Part shown: one piece after another, positions 26,339 to 34,437 of the stretch
Layout of the letters: each line of letters starts with the position of its first letter
Position numbering within the stretch: position 1 is the stretch's first letter
Origin: UBA3537 sp965657165
GTDB taxonomy: Bacteria > Bacteroidota > Bacteroidia > Flavobacteriales > Flavobacteriaceae
Reading direction: 5' to 3'
DNA: 64,000 bases
Assembly (NCBI GenBank): GCA_965657165.1
Contig: CBFHNG010000002.1
Coordinates: 1-64,000 of the forward strand
Position numbers and translations under genes: made by a program
The notes under the pieces: generated by a model
The model's input: the letters and a program-made list of their open reading frames with translations, nothing else
Databases searched by the model: none
What the model was told of the DNA's origin: nothing

Positions 26339-27211
26339 ATGAGTGTTTTAGTCAACAAAAATTCAAAAATAATTGTACAAGGATTTACAGGAAGTGAAGG
26401 CACATTTCATGCGTCTCAAATGATTGCTTACGGCACCAACGTTGTTGGTGGTGTTACCCCTGGAAAAGGAGGGCAAACGCACCTTGATAAGCCAGTTTTT
26501 AATACCGTAAAGGAAGCCGTTGAGCAAGTCAATGCCAATACAACTATTATTTTTGTACCGCCAGCGTTTGCAGCTGATGCTATTATGGAAGCCGCTGATG
26601 CAGGAATTGAAGTCATCATTACCATTACAGAAGGTATTCCTGTTTCTGATATGATTAAAGCATCAGATTATATAAAAGACAAAAACTGTCGATTGGTTGG
26701 GCCAAATTGCCCTGGTGTGATTACACCAGATGAGGCCAAAGTAGGAATTATGCCTGGATTTGTATTTAAAAAAGGTGGTGTAGGTGTAGTCTCTAAATCT
26801 GGAACTCTTACATACGAGGCTGCAGACCAAGTGGTAAAACAAGGACTTGGTGTATCCACAGCCATTGGTATTGGCGGTGACCCCATTATTGGAACTACAA
26901 CTAAGGAAGCATTAGAACTACTTATTAATGATAAAGAAACCAATTGTGTGGTCATGATTGGTGAGATTGGTGGACAATTGGAAGGCGATGCTGCACAATG
27001 GTATAAAGAAAGTGGAAGCACAAAACCTGTCGTAGGGTTTATTGCTGGTGAAACTGCACCTGCTGGACGTACCATGGGACATGCTGGAGCTATTGTTGGT
27101 GGAAGCGATGATACGGCACAAGCCAAAAAACGAATTATGCGAGAGTGTGGCATTCATGTGGTCGATTCTCCTGCAGAAATTGGTAAAAAAGTTGCCGAAG
27201 TTTTAGGGTAA
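26339..27211 (+). CDS. sucD: Succinyl-CoA synthetase alpha subunit
   Basis: CoA-binding subunit of the TCA-cycle ligase interconverting succinyl-CoA and succinate with NTP formation. The 290 residues include the CoA-binding loop FTGSEGTFHA at 16-25, PNCPGVITP at 122-130 and the phosphohistidine His248 in GRTMGHAGAIVGG. The beta subunit gene sucC is not adjacent, which is usual in flavobacteria. Confidence 0.96.
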   Translation: MSVLVNKNSKIIVQGFTGSEGTFHASQMIAYGTNVVGGVTPGKGGQTHLDKPVFNTVKEAVEQVNANTTIIFVPPAFAADAIMEAADAGIEVIITITEGIPVSDMIKASDYIKDKNCRLVGPNCPGVITPDEAKVGIMPGFVFKKGGVGVVSKSGTLTYEAADQVVKQGLGVSTAIGIGGDPIIGTTTKEALELLINDKETNCVVMIGEIGGQLEGDAAQWYKESGSTKPVVGFIAGETAPAGRTMGHAGAIVGGSDDTAQAKKRIMRECGIHVVDSPAEIGKKVAEVLG

Positions 27212-27300
27212 CCAATTTATATAAACCAACTCTGTTATCAATTATCTCTTGTAATTCATAACTTATATGTAGACCTATAGATATCCTTATCCAAAGGGTT

Positions 27301-28266
27301 TTACTTCTTCTTTAATAACTCTTCATTTGCAATATAAACCCCAAAATAAGGATGTTTGGCATCTTTACGCTTTAAGAAAACTACAAATGGCTTATTAAAA
27401 ATCATCATCTTAGGTTCAGGTTCATTAAATCTAATGGATGTTGCTACAACCTCAAATTTTGCCTCACTTTCGACTTCTGCTCCGTTTTCATTTAATACAA
27501 ATGCATTTCTTTGGTATGCTTTTGTAACAACATACTCTGCTTCTTTAGTGTAAAATTCACTACCAATAAACTCATTATATGTTTTTTCAAGATTAAATTC
27601 GATAATTGGTATTTCTACTTTATCATCATCATTGAAATGTACATTTTGTTTTTTTTGTTGTTGAAAATCTTTAAATAACTCCGTAAAAGTAGAAAGCTTA
27701 TCGCTTTCATTTTGGTTCATTATAAGAATAATTTCGTGCTCTTTGTTTTTTGGAAATAATGAAATTGAAAAGTCATTTTCATTGTTGAAGTAATTTAACG
27801 TAGCACAGCTGTGATTTCCCCAAAAACCAAATGATTCTACCTCAATAGTATTAAATAATAATGGTTTATTAAATTTTTTCAGCTTTTGCTCAAAAGGAAG
27901 TGATTTTTTAAAAAAGGCACTTGCTTTTATTTTATTCCCAATAAATTCTACAGATGTTTCATATTCATTTTCTTTTAAAACATCTTCAAAACTTTTAGTG
28001 TTGTTTAGTTTTTCTAATTCTTTGCTCGTAAAACCTTTTAGAGGTAATCCAATTTGGTTTTTTATTTCATTCCAAGCATATGGAATTGTAGCTCCATAAA
28101 TAGTGTTCTTTTCTGTAATATAAGAGCTTTCTAATGTTGGAACAAAATCGGTTTTTATTAAATTTGATACATCCCTAACTTTAGGAAAAATATTTTGGTT
28201 CAAAAAATGTGATTTACAACTGTAGATTAACAAAAATAGTCCAAGTATATTTATTAATATTTTCAT
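27301..28266 (-). CDS. Serpin-like predicted lipoprotein
   Basis: A 321-residue protein with an N-terminal signal ending LLIYSC (Cys17), so probably lipidated; Tyr at -2 of the lipobox is unusual. The C-terminus reads MIFNKPFVVFL at 288-298, which fits every position of the serpin family signature as I know it. Before it lies NENGAEVESEAKFEVVATS (259-277), matching the hinge and reactive-loop position, and VEIPIIEFNLEKTY at 217-230 resembles a serpin core strand. The hinge carries Glu and Lys instead of small residues, so inhibition by loop insertion is doubtful. It starts 4 bp after the ClpP-like gene. Confidence 0.65.
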   Translation of the reverse strand: MKILINILGLFLLIYSCKSHFLNQNIFPKVRDVSNLIKTDFVPTLESSYITEKNTIYGATIPYAWNEIKNQIGLPLKGFTSKELEKLNNTKSFEDVLKENEYETSVEFIGNKIKASAFFKKSLPFEQKLKKFNKPLLFNTIEVESFGFWGNHSCATLNYFNNENDFSISLFPKNKEHEIILIMNQNESDKLSTFTELFKDFQQQKKQNVHFNDDDKVEIPIIEFNLEKTYNEFIGSEFYTKEAEYVVTKAYQRNAFVLNENGAEVESEAKFEVVATSIRFNEPEPKMMIFNKPFVVFLKRKDAKHPYFGVYIANEELLKKK

Positions 28267-28270
28267 TTAA

Positions 28271-29224
28271 TTATTTCTTTAACTTATAAGTATTGATTTC
28301 TTCATTTGTCATAATATGTATATCATCTGATGAAGCTGCCTTGATGGTAAAAAAATAAAACTCTTTCCCTAATGGAGACCCTAACATCTCATTAAAGTAA
28401 TTGATCTGTTTGTGATGTTGGCTGTCATTATCTGGAATTTGAGAAGCATCTTCACCATTTTCACCACAGCACCAAGAGTGAACACCAAGTGTAGCTCCAC
28501 TTTCGATGGTTCTTTTTAGACCTGCACAAAATAAATCTACACCCCCTGAATATATTTCACTATTTGAATTTACAGCTGTGGTATATCCTGCTTTTCGGAT
28601 AAGACGGCCTGTTTCAACATTAATATCATCATTTACAGAGCCTTCAACTTCTTCAAATAAAATGGTGTGTACGTTTTTGTGTATGGCGTTAAGGTCCAAA
28701 ATTTGATTGTATGTAATGTTCCCCAGGGTACCATTGATTTTTGCTGTAGTACCATCTACCGTAATAGTACTATTGCCATTACCTATAGATGATTCATAAA
28801 GAATAATTTCTACAGCTTCTTTTGGCGATGACGTATTTTTTTTAACAATATCTCCTGAGATTATATGGTTTTCATCGGGTTGTTCTTTGATGTCAAAGTT
28901 TTGACCTTCATATTCAATGCCATTAATTCGGGCTTTTGTTGTTTTGCCATCAAGTTCTTCGTCTTCTAATGATAGGGCAATCCAATTATTACCATTTTTG
29001 TCTAAAATTAAATATAGAAATGTCATATTTTCATCAAGCTCAAAATCTTCAACAACATAGTTGGTTGTATTAATTTTTACACTGCTTTTTTTGATTTCGA
29101 GTTTTGATGCTGTTAAAGTTTTGATTTGAGGGGTATTGTCTGTGGGATTAACGTCACTCTTGCTACAAGCTGCAACAACTAAAGACAATACAAATAGGAT
29201 AGAGCAAATGCTATTTTTGTTCAT
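28271..29224 (-). CDS. Predicted lipoprotein with C-terminal ClpP/crotonase-like domain
   Basis: A 317-residue protein with a clear lipoprotein signal (LVVAAC, Cys20). Residues 25-155 form an unrecognised beta-rich region. Residues 160-315 resemble the ClpP/crotonase-like periplasmic proteins of COG3904: FEEVEGSVNDDINVETGRLI at 190-209 takes the place of the SPGGS strand, the candidate nucleophile is Ser226 in IYSGGVDLF, His249 lies in LGVHSW, and DDIHIMTNEEI closes the domain. The usual SPGGS is changed to VEGSV, so catalysis is uncertain. First gene of a two-gene unit with the serpin-like lipoprotein. Confidence 0.62.
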   Translation of the reverse strand: MNKNSICSILFVLSLVVAACSKSDVNPTDNTPQIKTLTASKLEIKKSSVKINTTNYVVEDFELDENMTFLYLILDKNGNNWIALSLEDEELDGKTTKARINGIEYEGQNFDIKEQPDENHIISGDIVKKNTSSPKEAVEIILYESSIGNGNSTITVDGTTAKINGTLGNITYNQILDLNAIHKNVHTILFEEVEGSVNDDINVETGRLIRKAGYTTAVNSNSEIYSGGVDLFCAGLKRTIESGATLGVHSWCCGENGEDASQIPDNDSQHHKQINYFNEMLGSPLGKEFYFFTIKAASSDDIHIMTNEEINTYKLKK

Positions 29225-29314
29225 ATTTTTAGATTTAGGTTTTGTTTTTTAGACCAATAATCATACCAAAAGCACCAAATCATAATTCTTATTAAATTGT
29301 ATTCTACTATTTGA

Positions 29315-29345
29315 TTTGAAGTATGGTTACAATTCTCTATTTTTG
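29315..29345 (+). promoter_or_regulatory. Complete Bacteroidota-type promoter of the ABC-F gene
   Basis: TTTG at 29315-29318, 19 bases, then TATTTTTG at 29338-29345. Both boxes and the spacing match the consensus. The ATG follows at 29366. Confidence 0.65.
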
Positions 29346-29365
29346 CAAAAAAATAAAAGAAATAT

Positions 29366-30982
29366 ATGCTTTCAGTTTCAAACTTATCGGTTCAATTTGG
29401 CAAACGCATCCTTTTTGACGAAGTCAACGTTACTTTTAACAGTGGTAATTGCTATGGTATTATTGGGGCCAATGGAGCCGGAAAATCAACGTTTCTAAAA
29501 ATCCTTTCTGGAACACAAGAAGCAACATCCGGACACGTACATTTGGAGCCAGGGAAACGGATGTCAGTTTTGGAACAAAACCATAACCTATACGACAGTC
29601 ATACTGTACTAGAAGCCGTACTTATGGGCAACAAGCCTTTGTTTGCCATTAAGTCCGAAATTGATGCTCTTTACAATGATTATAACGACGCTAACGCCGA
29701 TAGAATAGGGGAGTTACAAGTGCAATTTGAAGAAATGGATGGGTGGAATGCCGATAGCGATGCTGCTGCCATGCTATCCAATCTTGGAATCAAAGAAGAA
29801 TTACACTATACGGCTATGGCCGATTTAGACGGTAAACAAAAGGTTCGCGTGCTTTTGGCACAAGCGCTTTTTGGTTCGCCCGATGTGCTTATTATGGATG
29901 AGCCTACCAATGATTTGGATTATGAAACGATTGCTTGGTTAGAAAACTTTTTGGCGAACTATGATAACTGTGTGATTGTAGTCTCGCATGACCGTCACTT
30001 TTTAGATGCGGTTTGTACACATATTTCTGATATCGATTTTAGTAAAATCAATCATTTTTCTGGAAATTATACCTTTTGGTATGAATCCTCTCAATTAGCC
30101 GCAAAACAACGTGCACAACAAAACAAAAAGGCCGAAGAAAAAAAGAAAGAATTAGAAGAATTTATCCGCCGTTTCTCTGCAAATGTTGCTAAATCTAAAC
30201 AAGCTACAAGTCGAAAAAAAATGATTGATAAGCTCAATGTTGCAGATATTAAACCATCGAGTAGACGTTATCCTGCAATTATTTTTGAGCGTGATCGTGA
30301 AGCTGGTGATCAAATTTTAAATATTGAAAAACTATCTGCAGAACTTGACGGTGAGGCGTTATTTCAAAATATTGATTTGAATTTAAATAAAGGCGATAAA
30401 GTTGTGGTGTTTTCAAAAGATTCAAGGGCTACAACCGCTTTTTATGAAATCATCAATGGAAAACAAAATGCCAAATCTGGAAAATTTAGTTGGGGAGTTA
30501 CCACTACACAATCCTATTTACCACTAGACAATAGCGAATATTTTTCTGAAAAACTAACTCTTGTTGATTGGTTGCGTCAGTGGGCCACCACTGAAGAAGA
30601 ACGCGAAGAAGTTTATATTCGTGGATTTTTAGGGAAAATGATTTTTAGTGGAGAAGAAGCCCTAAAAACTGCAGATGTTTTGTCTGGTGGTGAAAAAGTG
30701 CGTTGTATGCTTTCGCGTATGATGATGATTCGTGCTAATGTTTTGATGCTTGACGAACCCACAAATCACTTGGATTTGGAGAGTATTACGGCGTTTAATA
30801 ATTCCCTTAAAAATTTTAAGGGTACTGTTCTGTTTACGACCCACGATCATGAGTTTGCACAAACAGTAGCCAATAGAGTCGTGGAAATCACACCAAATGG
30901 AATTATCGATCGCTATACCACATTTGATGAGTACATGCAAGACAATAAAATCAAAGCGCTTCGAGAGAAAATGTACAGTTAG
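29366..30982 (+). CDS. ABC-F family ATPase with one degenerate ATP site
   Basis: Soluble ribosome-associated ABC-F protein of 538 residues: NBD1, the charged P-site linker (about 240-300) and NBD2; there are no membrane segments. NBD1 has an intact Walker A (GANGAGKST, 34-42) and Walker B (IMDEPTND, 176-183), but its signature is LDGKQ at 154-158 instead of LSGGQ. NBD2 has an intact signature LSGGE (439-443) and Walker B (MLDEPTNH), but where Walker A should be it reads FSKDSRATT (349-357), without the GKS/T lysine. The two defects fall in the same composite site. Closest to YbiT-type ABC-F proteins by layout. Confidence 0.9.
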   Translation: MLSVSNLSVQFGKRILFDEVNVTFNSGNCYGIIGANGAGKSTFLKILSGTQEATSGHVHLEPGKRMSVLEQNHNLYDSHTVLEAVLMGNKPLFAIKSEIDALYNDYNDANADRIGELQVQFEEMDGWNADSDAAAMLSNLGIKEELHYTAMADLDGKQKVRVLLAQALFGSPDVLIMDEPTNDLDYETIAWLENFLANYDNCVIVVSHDRHFLDAVCTHISDIDFSKINHFSGNYTFWYESSQLAAKQRAQQNKKAEEKKKELEEFIRRFSANVAKSKQATSRKKMIDKLNVADIKPSSRRYPAIIFERDREAGDQILNIEKLSAELDGEALFQNIDLNLNKGDKVVVFSKDSRATTAFYEIINGKQNAKSGKFSWGVTTTQSYLPLDNSEYFSEKLTLVDWLRQWATTEEEREEVYIRGFLGKMIFSGEEALKTADVLSGGEKVRCMLSRMMMIRANVLMLDEPTNHLDLESITAFNNSLKNFKGTVLFTTHDHEFAQTVANRVVEITPNGIIDRYTTFDEYMQDNKIKALREKMYS

Positions 30983-30990
30983 TCTTTAGC

Positions 30991-31155
30991 TTACCCTTTA
31001 ATTTTTTTTACAAAATTAATAGCCCCAGCTATTGCAATGCACATTAGTATTGCAAATGTTGAAATATTTTCAAATTTAAAAAAGACTTTAAGGACTTGAA
31101 GTGTAACTCCTGTAAGAAGAAAACCTGCCGTTAATATTGATAAAAATCGTTTCAT
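30991..31155 (-). CDS. Small membrane protein, 54 residues
   Basis: An intact small ORF on the minus strand in the gap between the ABC-F gene and dnaN (ATG at 31155, TAA at 30991). It starts MKRFLSILTAGFLLTG and has two hydrophobic segments, about residues 5-20 and 31-47, with a short charged link and a basic end KKIKG, so a small inner-membrane hairpin protein is likely. No family is recognised. It may be read from the dnaN transcript, since it lies 87 bp downstream on the same strand. Confidence 0.6.
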   Translation of the reverse strand: MKRFLSILTAGFLLTGVTLQVLKVFFKFENISTFAILMCIAIAGAINFVKKIKG

Positions 31156-31242
31156 CACTACCTGTTTAATTTAACCATAGGGGAGGGTATTAGTAAAGCA
31201 CTAAAAAATTAAATTGGTTTTTATTAAATAAAAAATCTGCTT

Positions 31243-32361
31243 CTAGCTGTTCAACATCACAGGCATGACAAGCATTGTAACATGTTCTCCTTCTTCTAAT
31301 CCATCTACAGGAGTAAGAATTCCGGCTCTGTTTGGCAAACTCATTTCGAGTTGAACATCATCGGCATTGATATTGCTTAGCATTTCGGATAAAAACCTAG
31401 AATTGAATCCAATTTGCATATCATCGCCTTGATAATCACAAGTAAGACGTTCTTCAGCTTTATTGCTATAATCGATATCTTCTGCAGAAATATTCAATTC
31501 TGCACCAGCAATTTTCAATCGGATTTGATGTGTAGTTTTGTTAGAGAAAATAGAAACACGGCGTACCGAATTTAAAAATTGAGTACGACCAATCGTCAAT
31601 TGATTAGGATTTTCCTTTGGAATGACAGCTTCATAATTTGGATATTTCCCATCAATTAGTCGACAAATTAGGACAGAATTATCAAATGAAAACTTTGCAT
31701 TGGATTCGTTGTATTCTATGGTAACATTTTCATCACTTGTAGCTAAAATTCCTTTTAATAAATTCAAAGGTTTTTTGGGCATAATAAATTCGGCTGTTTC
31801 ACTCGCCTGAACATCTGTTCTTGAATATTTTACAAGTTTGTGCGCATCAGTTGCAACAAAGGTCAGTCCATCAGTAGAAAACTGAAAAAAGACACCACTC
31901 ATTACAGGTCTCAAATCATCATTTCCTGCAGCAAAAATGGTTTTATTAATTGCAGTAGCCAATAGTTCTGAAGGTACAACAGTATTGCTTGGATTGTCAA
32001 GGGCAATTGTTTTTGGAAATTCATCTGCACTAGCATAGGCAAGCGCATATTTTCCATGATTAGAACTAATTTCTATGGTATTATTTGATTCAACCACAAA
32101 TGTTAGAGGTTGCTCTGGAAAGGTTTTTAGGGTTTCTAATAATAATTTGGCAGGAATAGCCACTTGACCTTCACTATCACTTTCAACCTCCAAAACAGAG
32201 GACATTGTGGTTTCCAAATCACTAGCCGACACCGTTAGTGTTGAAGATGTAAGTTCGAATAAAAAATTGTCTAAAATAGGTAAGGTGTTGGAGTTATTGA
32301 TCACGCCTCCTAAGACCTGGAGTTGTTTTAATAAATATGTACTCGAAACGATGAATTTCAT
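31243..32361 (-). CDS. dnaN: DNA polymerase III beta subunit (sliding clamp)
   Basis: Ring-shaped dimer that tethers polymerase III to DNA. The 372 residues divide into three similar domains. Family features include MKFIVSSTYLLKQLQ at the start, SGVFFQFSTDGLTFVATDAHKL near 164-185 and a MPVMLNS C-terminus that forms part of the partner-binding pocket. It stands apart from dnaA and gyrB here. Confidence 0.96.
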   Translation of the reverse strand: MKFIVSSTYLLKQLQVLGGVINNSNTLPILDNFLFELTSSTLTVSASDLETTMSSVLEVESDSEGQVAIPAKLLLETLKTFPEQPLTFVVESNNTIEISSNHGKYALAYASADEFPKTIALDNPSNTVVPSELLATAINKTIFAAGNDDLRPVMSGVFFQFSTDGLTFVATDAHKLVKYSRTDVQASETAEFIMPKKPLNLLKGILATSDENVTIEYNESNAKFSFDNSVLICRLIDGKYPNYEAVIPKENPNQLTIGRTQFLNSVRRVSIFSNKTTHQIRLKIAGAELNISAEDIDYSNKAEERLTCDYQGDDMQIGFNSRFLSEMLSNINADDVQLEMSLPNRAGILTPVDGLEEGEHVTMLVMPVMLNS

Positions 32362-32393
32362 GTGTTGTATTGTTTATTTGAAGAATATACTTA

Positions 32394-32401
32394 CAAATAT
32401 A
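32394..32401 (-). promoter_or_regulatory. -7 promoter element of dnaN
   Basis: The minus strand reads TATATTTG (TAnnTTTG), 32 bases before the dnaN start codon at 32361. No clear -33 box. Confidence 0.5.
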
Positions 32402-32466
32402 TTCTTTAGATGTGTATTAACGAAAGAAACTTATTAACATTTGATTGGATGTTTTTAACCACTAAT

Positions 32467-33303
32467 TTAGTCTTCAAAAAATTGAACAGTAACACTGTCC
32501 ATCATTTCCAATCCCATAAGGGTGGAAGCACCACCAACGGTTGCTTTATTACTCTTATACATTGCTATTTCTAAAAAACCTGAAGAATTAAAAACGACAA
32601 GTCCACGACCTTCATCATTTCGATTTTTAAGAGGAATACTAAAGTCCACAATTTCTGAATATTGTGTGTAAATTTTCTTGAATTTGTGATTACGTGCCAA
32701 TATTTCAAATCGACGACCTTTTTGGATAGATTCAAAAAATCGCTTTTTGATGTTTGTAATTACATTGTCATAACGATCTATAAAAATAACATTTCCAATG
32801 AGTTGCGATTGATCTGAGCTTACAAAAGGCATAAGATTTGTAATGGGTTTAATCTCATTAATGGTCTTACCAATAACTTCCAAAGTACCGCCACGAGCAA
32901 TATGTGCGGCAACTTTTACAAAAACATCCAAAACAGGAAAACTACCAACAACTTTATCATGAATATTAATTTCAACAATATGATCGGGCGTAATTTCTGT
33001 ACAAATCATACTTAAAATTCCATTATTTGCACAAATAAAAAAATGACCATTGAGTGCCATTGCAATATGTTTGTTTTCTGGATTCAATTCAGAATCAACA
33101 CCAATAACATGTATGGTTCCTTTTGGAAAACTATTAAAGGCATTTTGAATCACATAGGCGGCTTCCAACACATTAAAAGGAGCGATGTTGTGCGAAATAT
33201 CCACAATAGTTGCATTGGGTATTTCAGAGTACAACGCCCCTTTAACAGCACCTACAAAGTGTGCTTTCATTCCAAAATCTGTGGTTAGAGTAATAATGGC
33301 CAT
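32467..33303 (-). CDS. SAM hydrolase (DUF62, SAM hydroxide adenosyltransferase)
   Basis: A 278-residue member of the fluorinase/chlorinase-like DUF62 family. Most bacterial members use water instead of halide and split S-adenosylmethionine into adenosine and methionine. Seen here are the N-terminal LTTDFGMKAHFVGAVKG (6-22) with the conserved Asp, VDISHNIAPFN near 35-45 and the C-terminal FNSSGFLEIAMYKSNKA. The 23-residue loop of fluorinases is not evident. It is divergent from phoH across a 171-bp AT-rich spacer with only weak promoter matches. Confidence 0.88.
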   Translation of the reverse strand: MAIITLTTDFGMKAHFVGAVKGALYSEIPNATIVDISHNIAPFNVLEAAYVIQNAFNSFPKGTIHVIGVDSELNPENKHIAMALNGHFFICANNGILSMICTEITPDHIVEINIHDKVVGSFPVLDVFVKVAAHIARGGTLEVIGKTINEIKPITNLMPFVSSDQSQLIGNVIFIDRYDNVITNIKKRFFESIQKGRRFEILARNHKFKKIYTQYSEIVDFSIPLKNRNDEGRGLVVFNSSGFLEIAMYKSNKATVGGASTLMGLEMMDSVTVQFFED

Positions 33304-33474
33304 TCAGTATGAACTGTTATGGTGTTAAATTTAAATAAAAAATGCTATTTTCTTGTTTTACAAACCTACATAAATTTTTGTTTTTAAATTTTATTAACAG
33401 TACTAAATAATTAAGTAAAAATGTTAGTATTTTTATGGTATAAATTATTTTAAAACCTCATAATCAATAAGCAT

Positions 33475-34428
33475 TTGAATGAACTCGTATTAGAACTCGA
33501 AGAAATTACGCCAAAAGAATTTTTTGGCCCTCAAAATAAAAATATAGAACTCCTCAAAAAGTACTTTCCAAAACTGAAAATTGTAGCCAGAGGCAATAAA
33601 ATCACAGCATTTGGCGATGAGGAATTACTTGAAGAATTTGACAAACGAATGGAAATGTTGTTGAATCATTTTGGCAACTACAACAAAATTGATGAAAACA
33701 TGATTGAGCGTGTACTCTCAAGCGATTCCAAAGAAGACTATGAAACTTCTAGTACAAGCGGAGAAGTTATACTTCATGGTGTTAATGGTCGACTGATCAA
33801 AGCGCAGACAAGTAATCAAAGGAAACTTGTGGATACTGTACGTCAAAATGATATGGTATTTGCCATTGGTCCAGCAGGAACTGGAAAAACATACACAGGT
33901 GTTGCTCTTGCAGTTAAAGCACTAAAAAACAAAGAAGTAAAACGCATAATACTTACAAGGCCTGCAGTTGAAGCTGGTGAAAACCTTGGGTTTTTACCGG
34001 GTGATTTAAAAGAAAAATTGGATCCCTACATGCAACCCCTCTACGATGCGTTGCGTGATATGATTCCTCACGAAAAATTAGACAATTACATAGAAAAAGG
34101 CATTATCCAAATTGCCCCGTTGGCATTTATGCGCGGACGAACTCTAGATCATGCTTTTGTGATTTTAGATGAAGGTCAAAATACAACCCACGCTCAAATG
34201 AAAATGTTTTTAACTCGAATGGGGAAAAATGCAAAATTTTTACTCACTGGTGATCCTGGGCAAATTGATTTGCCAAGACGTGTCATTTCTGGATTAAAGG
34301 AAGCATTATTAATTTTAAAAGATATTAATGGCGTAGGAATGGTATTTTTAGATGACAAAGATGTGATTCGACATAAATTAGTCAAGCAAGTTATTGAAGC
34401 CTATAAAAACATTGAAAACAGAGAATAA
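33475..34428 (+). CDS. phoH: PhoH-family P-loop ATPase
   Basis: Cytosolic ATPase of the PhoH/PhoL family, linked to RNA metabolism and stress. The 317 residues have an N-terminal RNA-binding-like domain (about 1-70), Walker A GPAGTGKT at 132-139, TRPAVEAGENLGFLPGD, Walker B VILDEGQNTT and LTGDPGQIDLP. The start is a TTG at 33475 (MNELVLELEEI); the ATG at 33479 is in another frame and hits a stop after four codons. The gene ends 9 bp before purC, so they are probably co-transcribed. Confidence 0.93.
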   Translation: MNELVLELEEITPKEFFGPQNKNIELLKKYFPKLKIVARGNKITAFGDEELLEEFDKRMEMLLNHFGNYNKIDENMIERVLSSDSKEDYETSSTSGEVILHGVNGRLIKAQTSNQRKLVDTVRQNDMVFAIGPAGTGKTYTGVALAVKALKNKEVKRIILTRPAVEAGENLGFLPGDLKEKLDPYMQPLYDALRDMIPHEKLDNYIEKGIIQIAPLAFMRGRTLDHAFVILDEGQNTTHAQMKMFLTRMGKNAKFLLTGDPGQIDLPRRVISGLKEALLILKDINGVGMVFLDDKDVIRHKLVKQVIEAYKNIENRE

Positions 34429-34437
34429 TTCAGCATC

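Noticed and set aside
26668..27153. 161-codon open frame antisense to sucD
   Set aside because: It lies wholly within a well-supported gene, has no recognisable domain and no promoter; its length follows from the codon bias of sucD.
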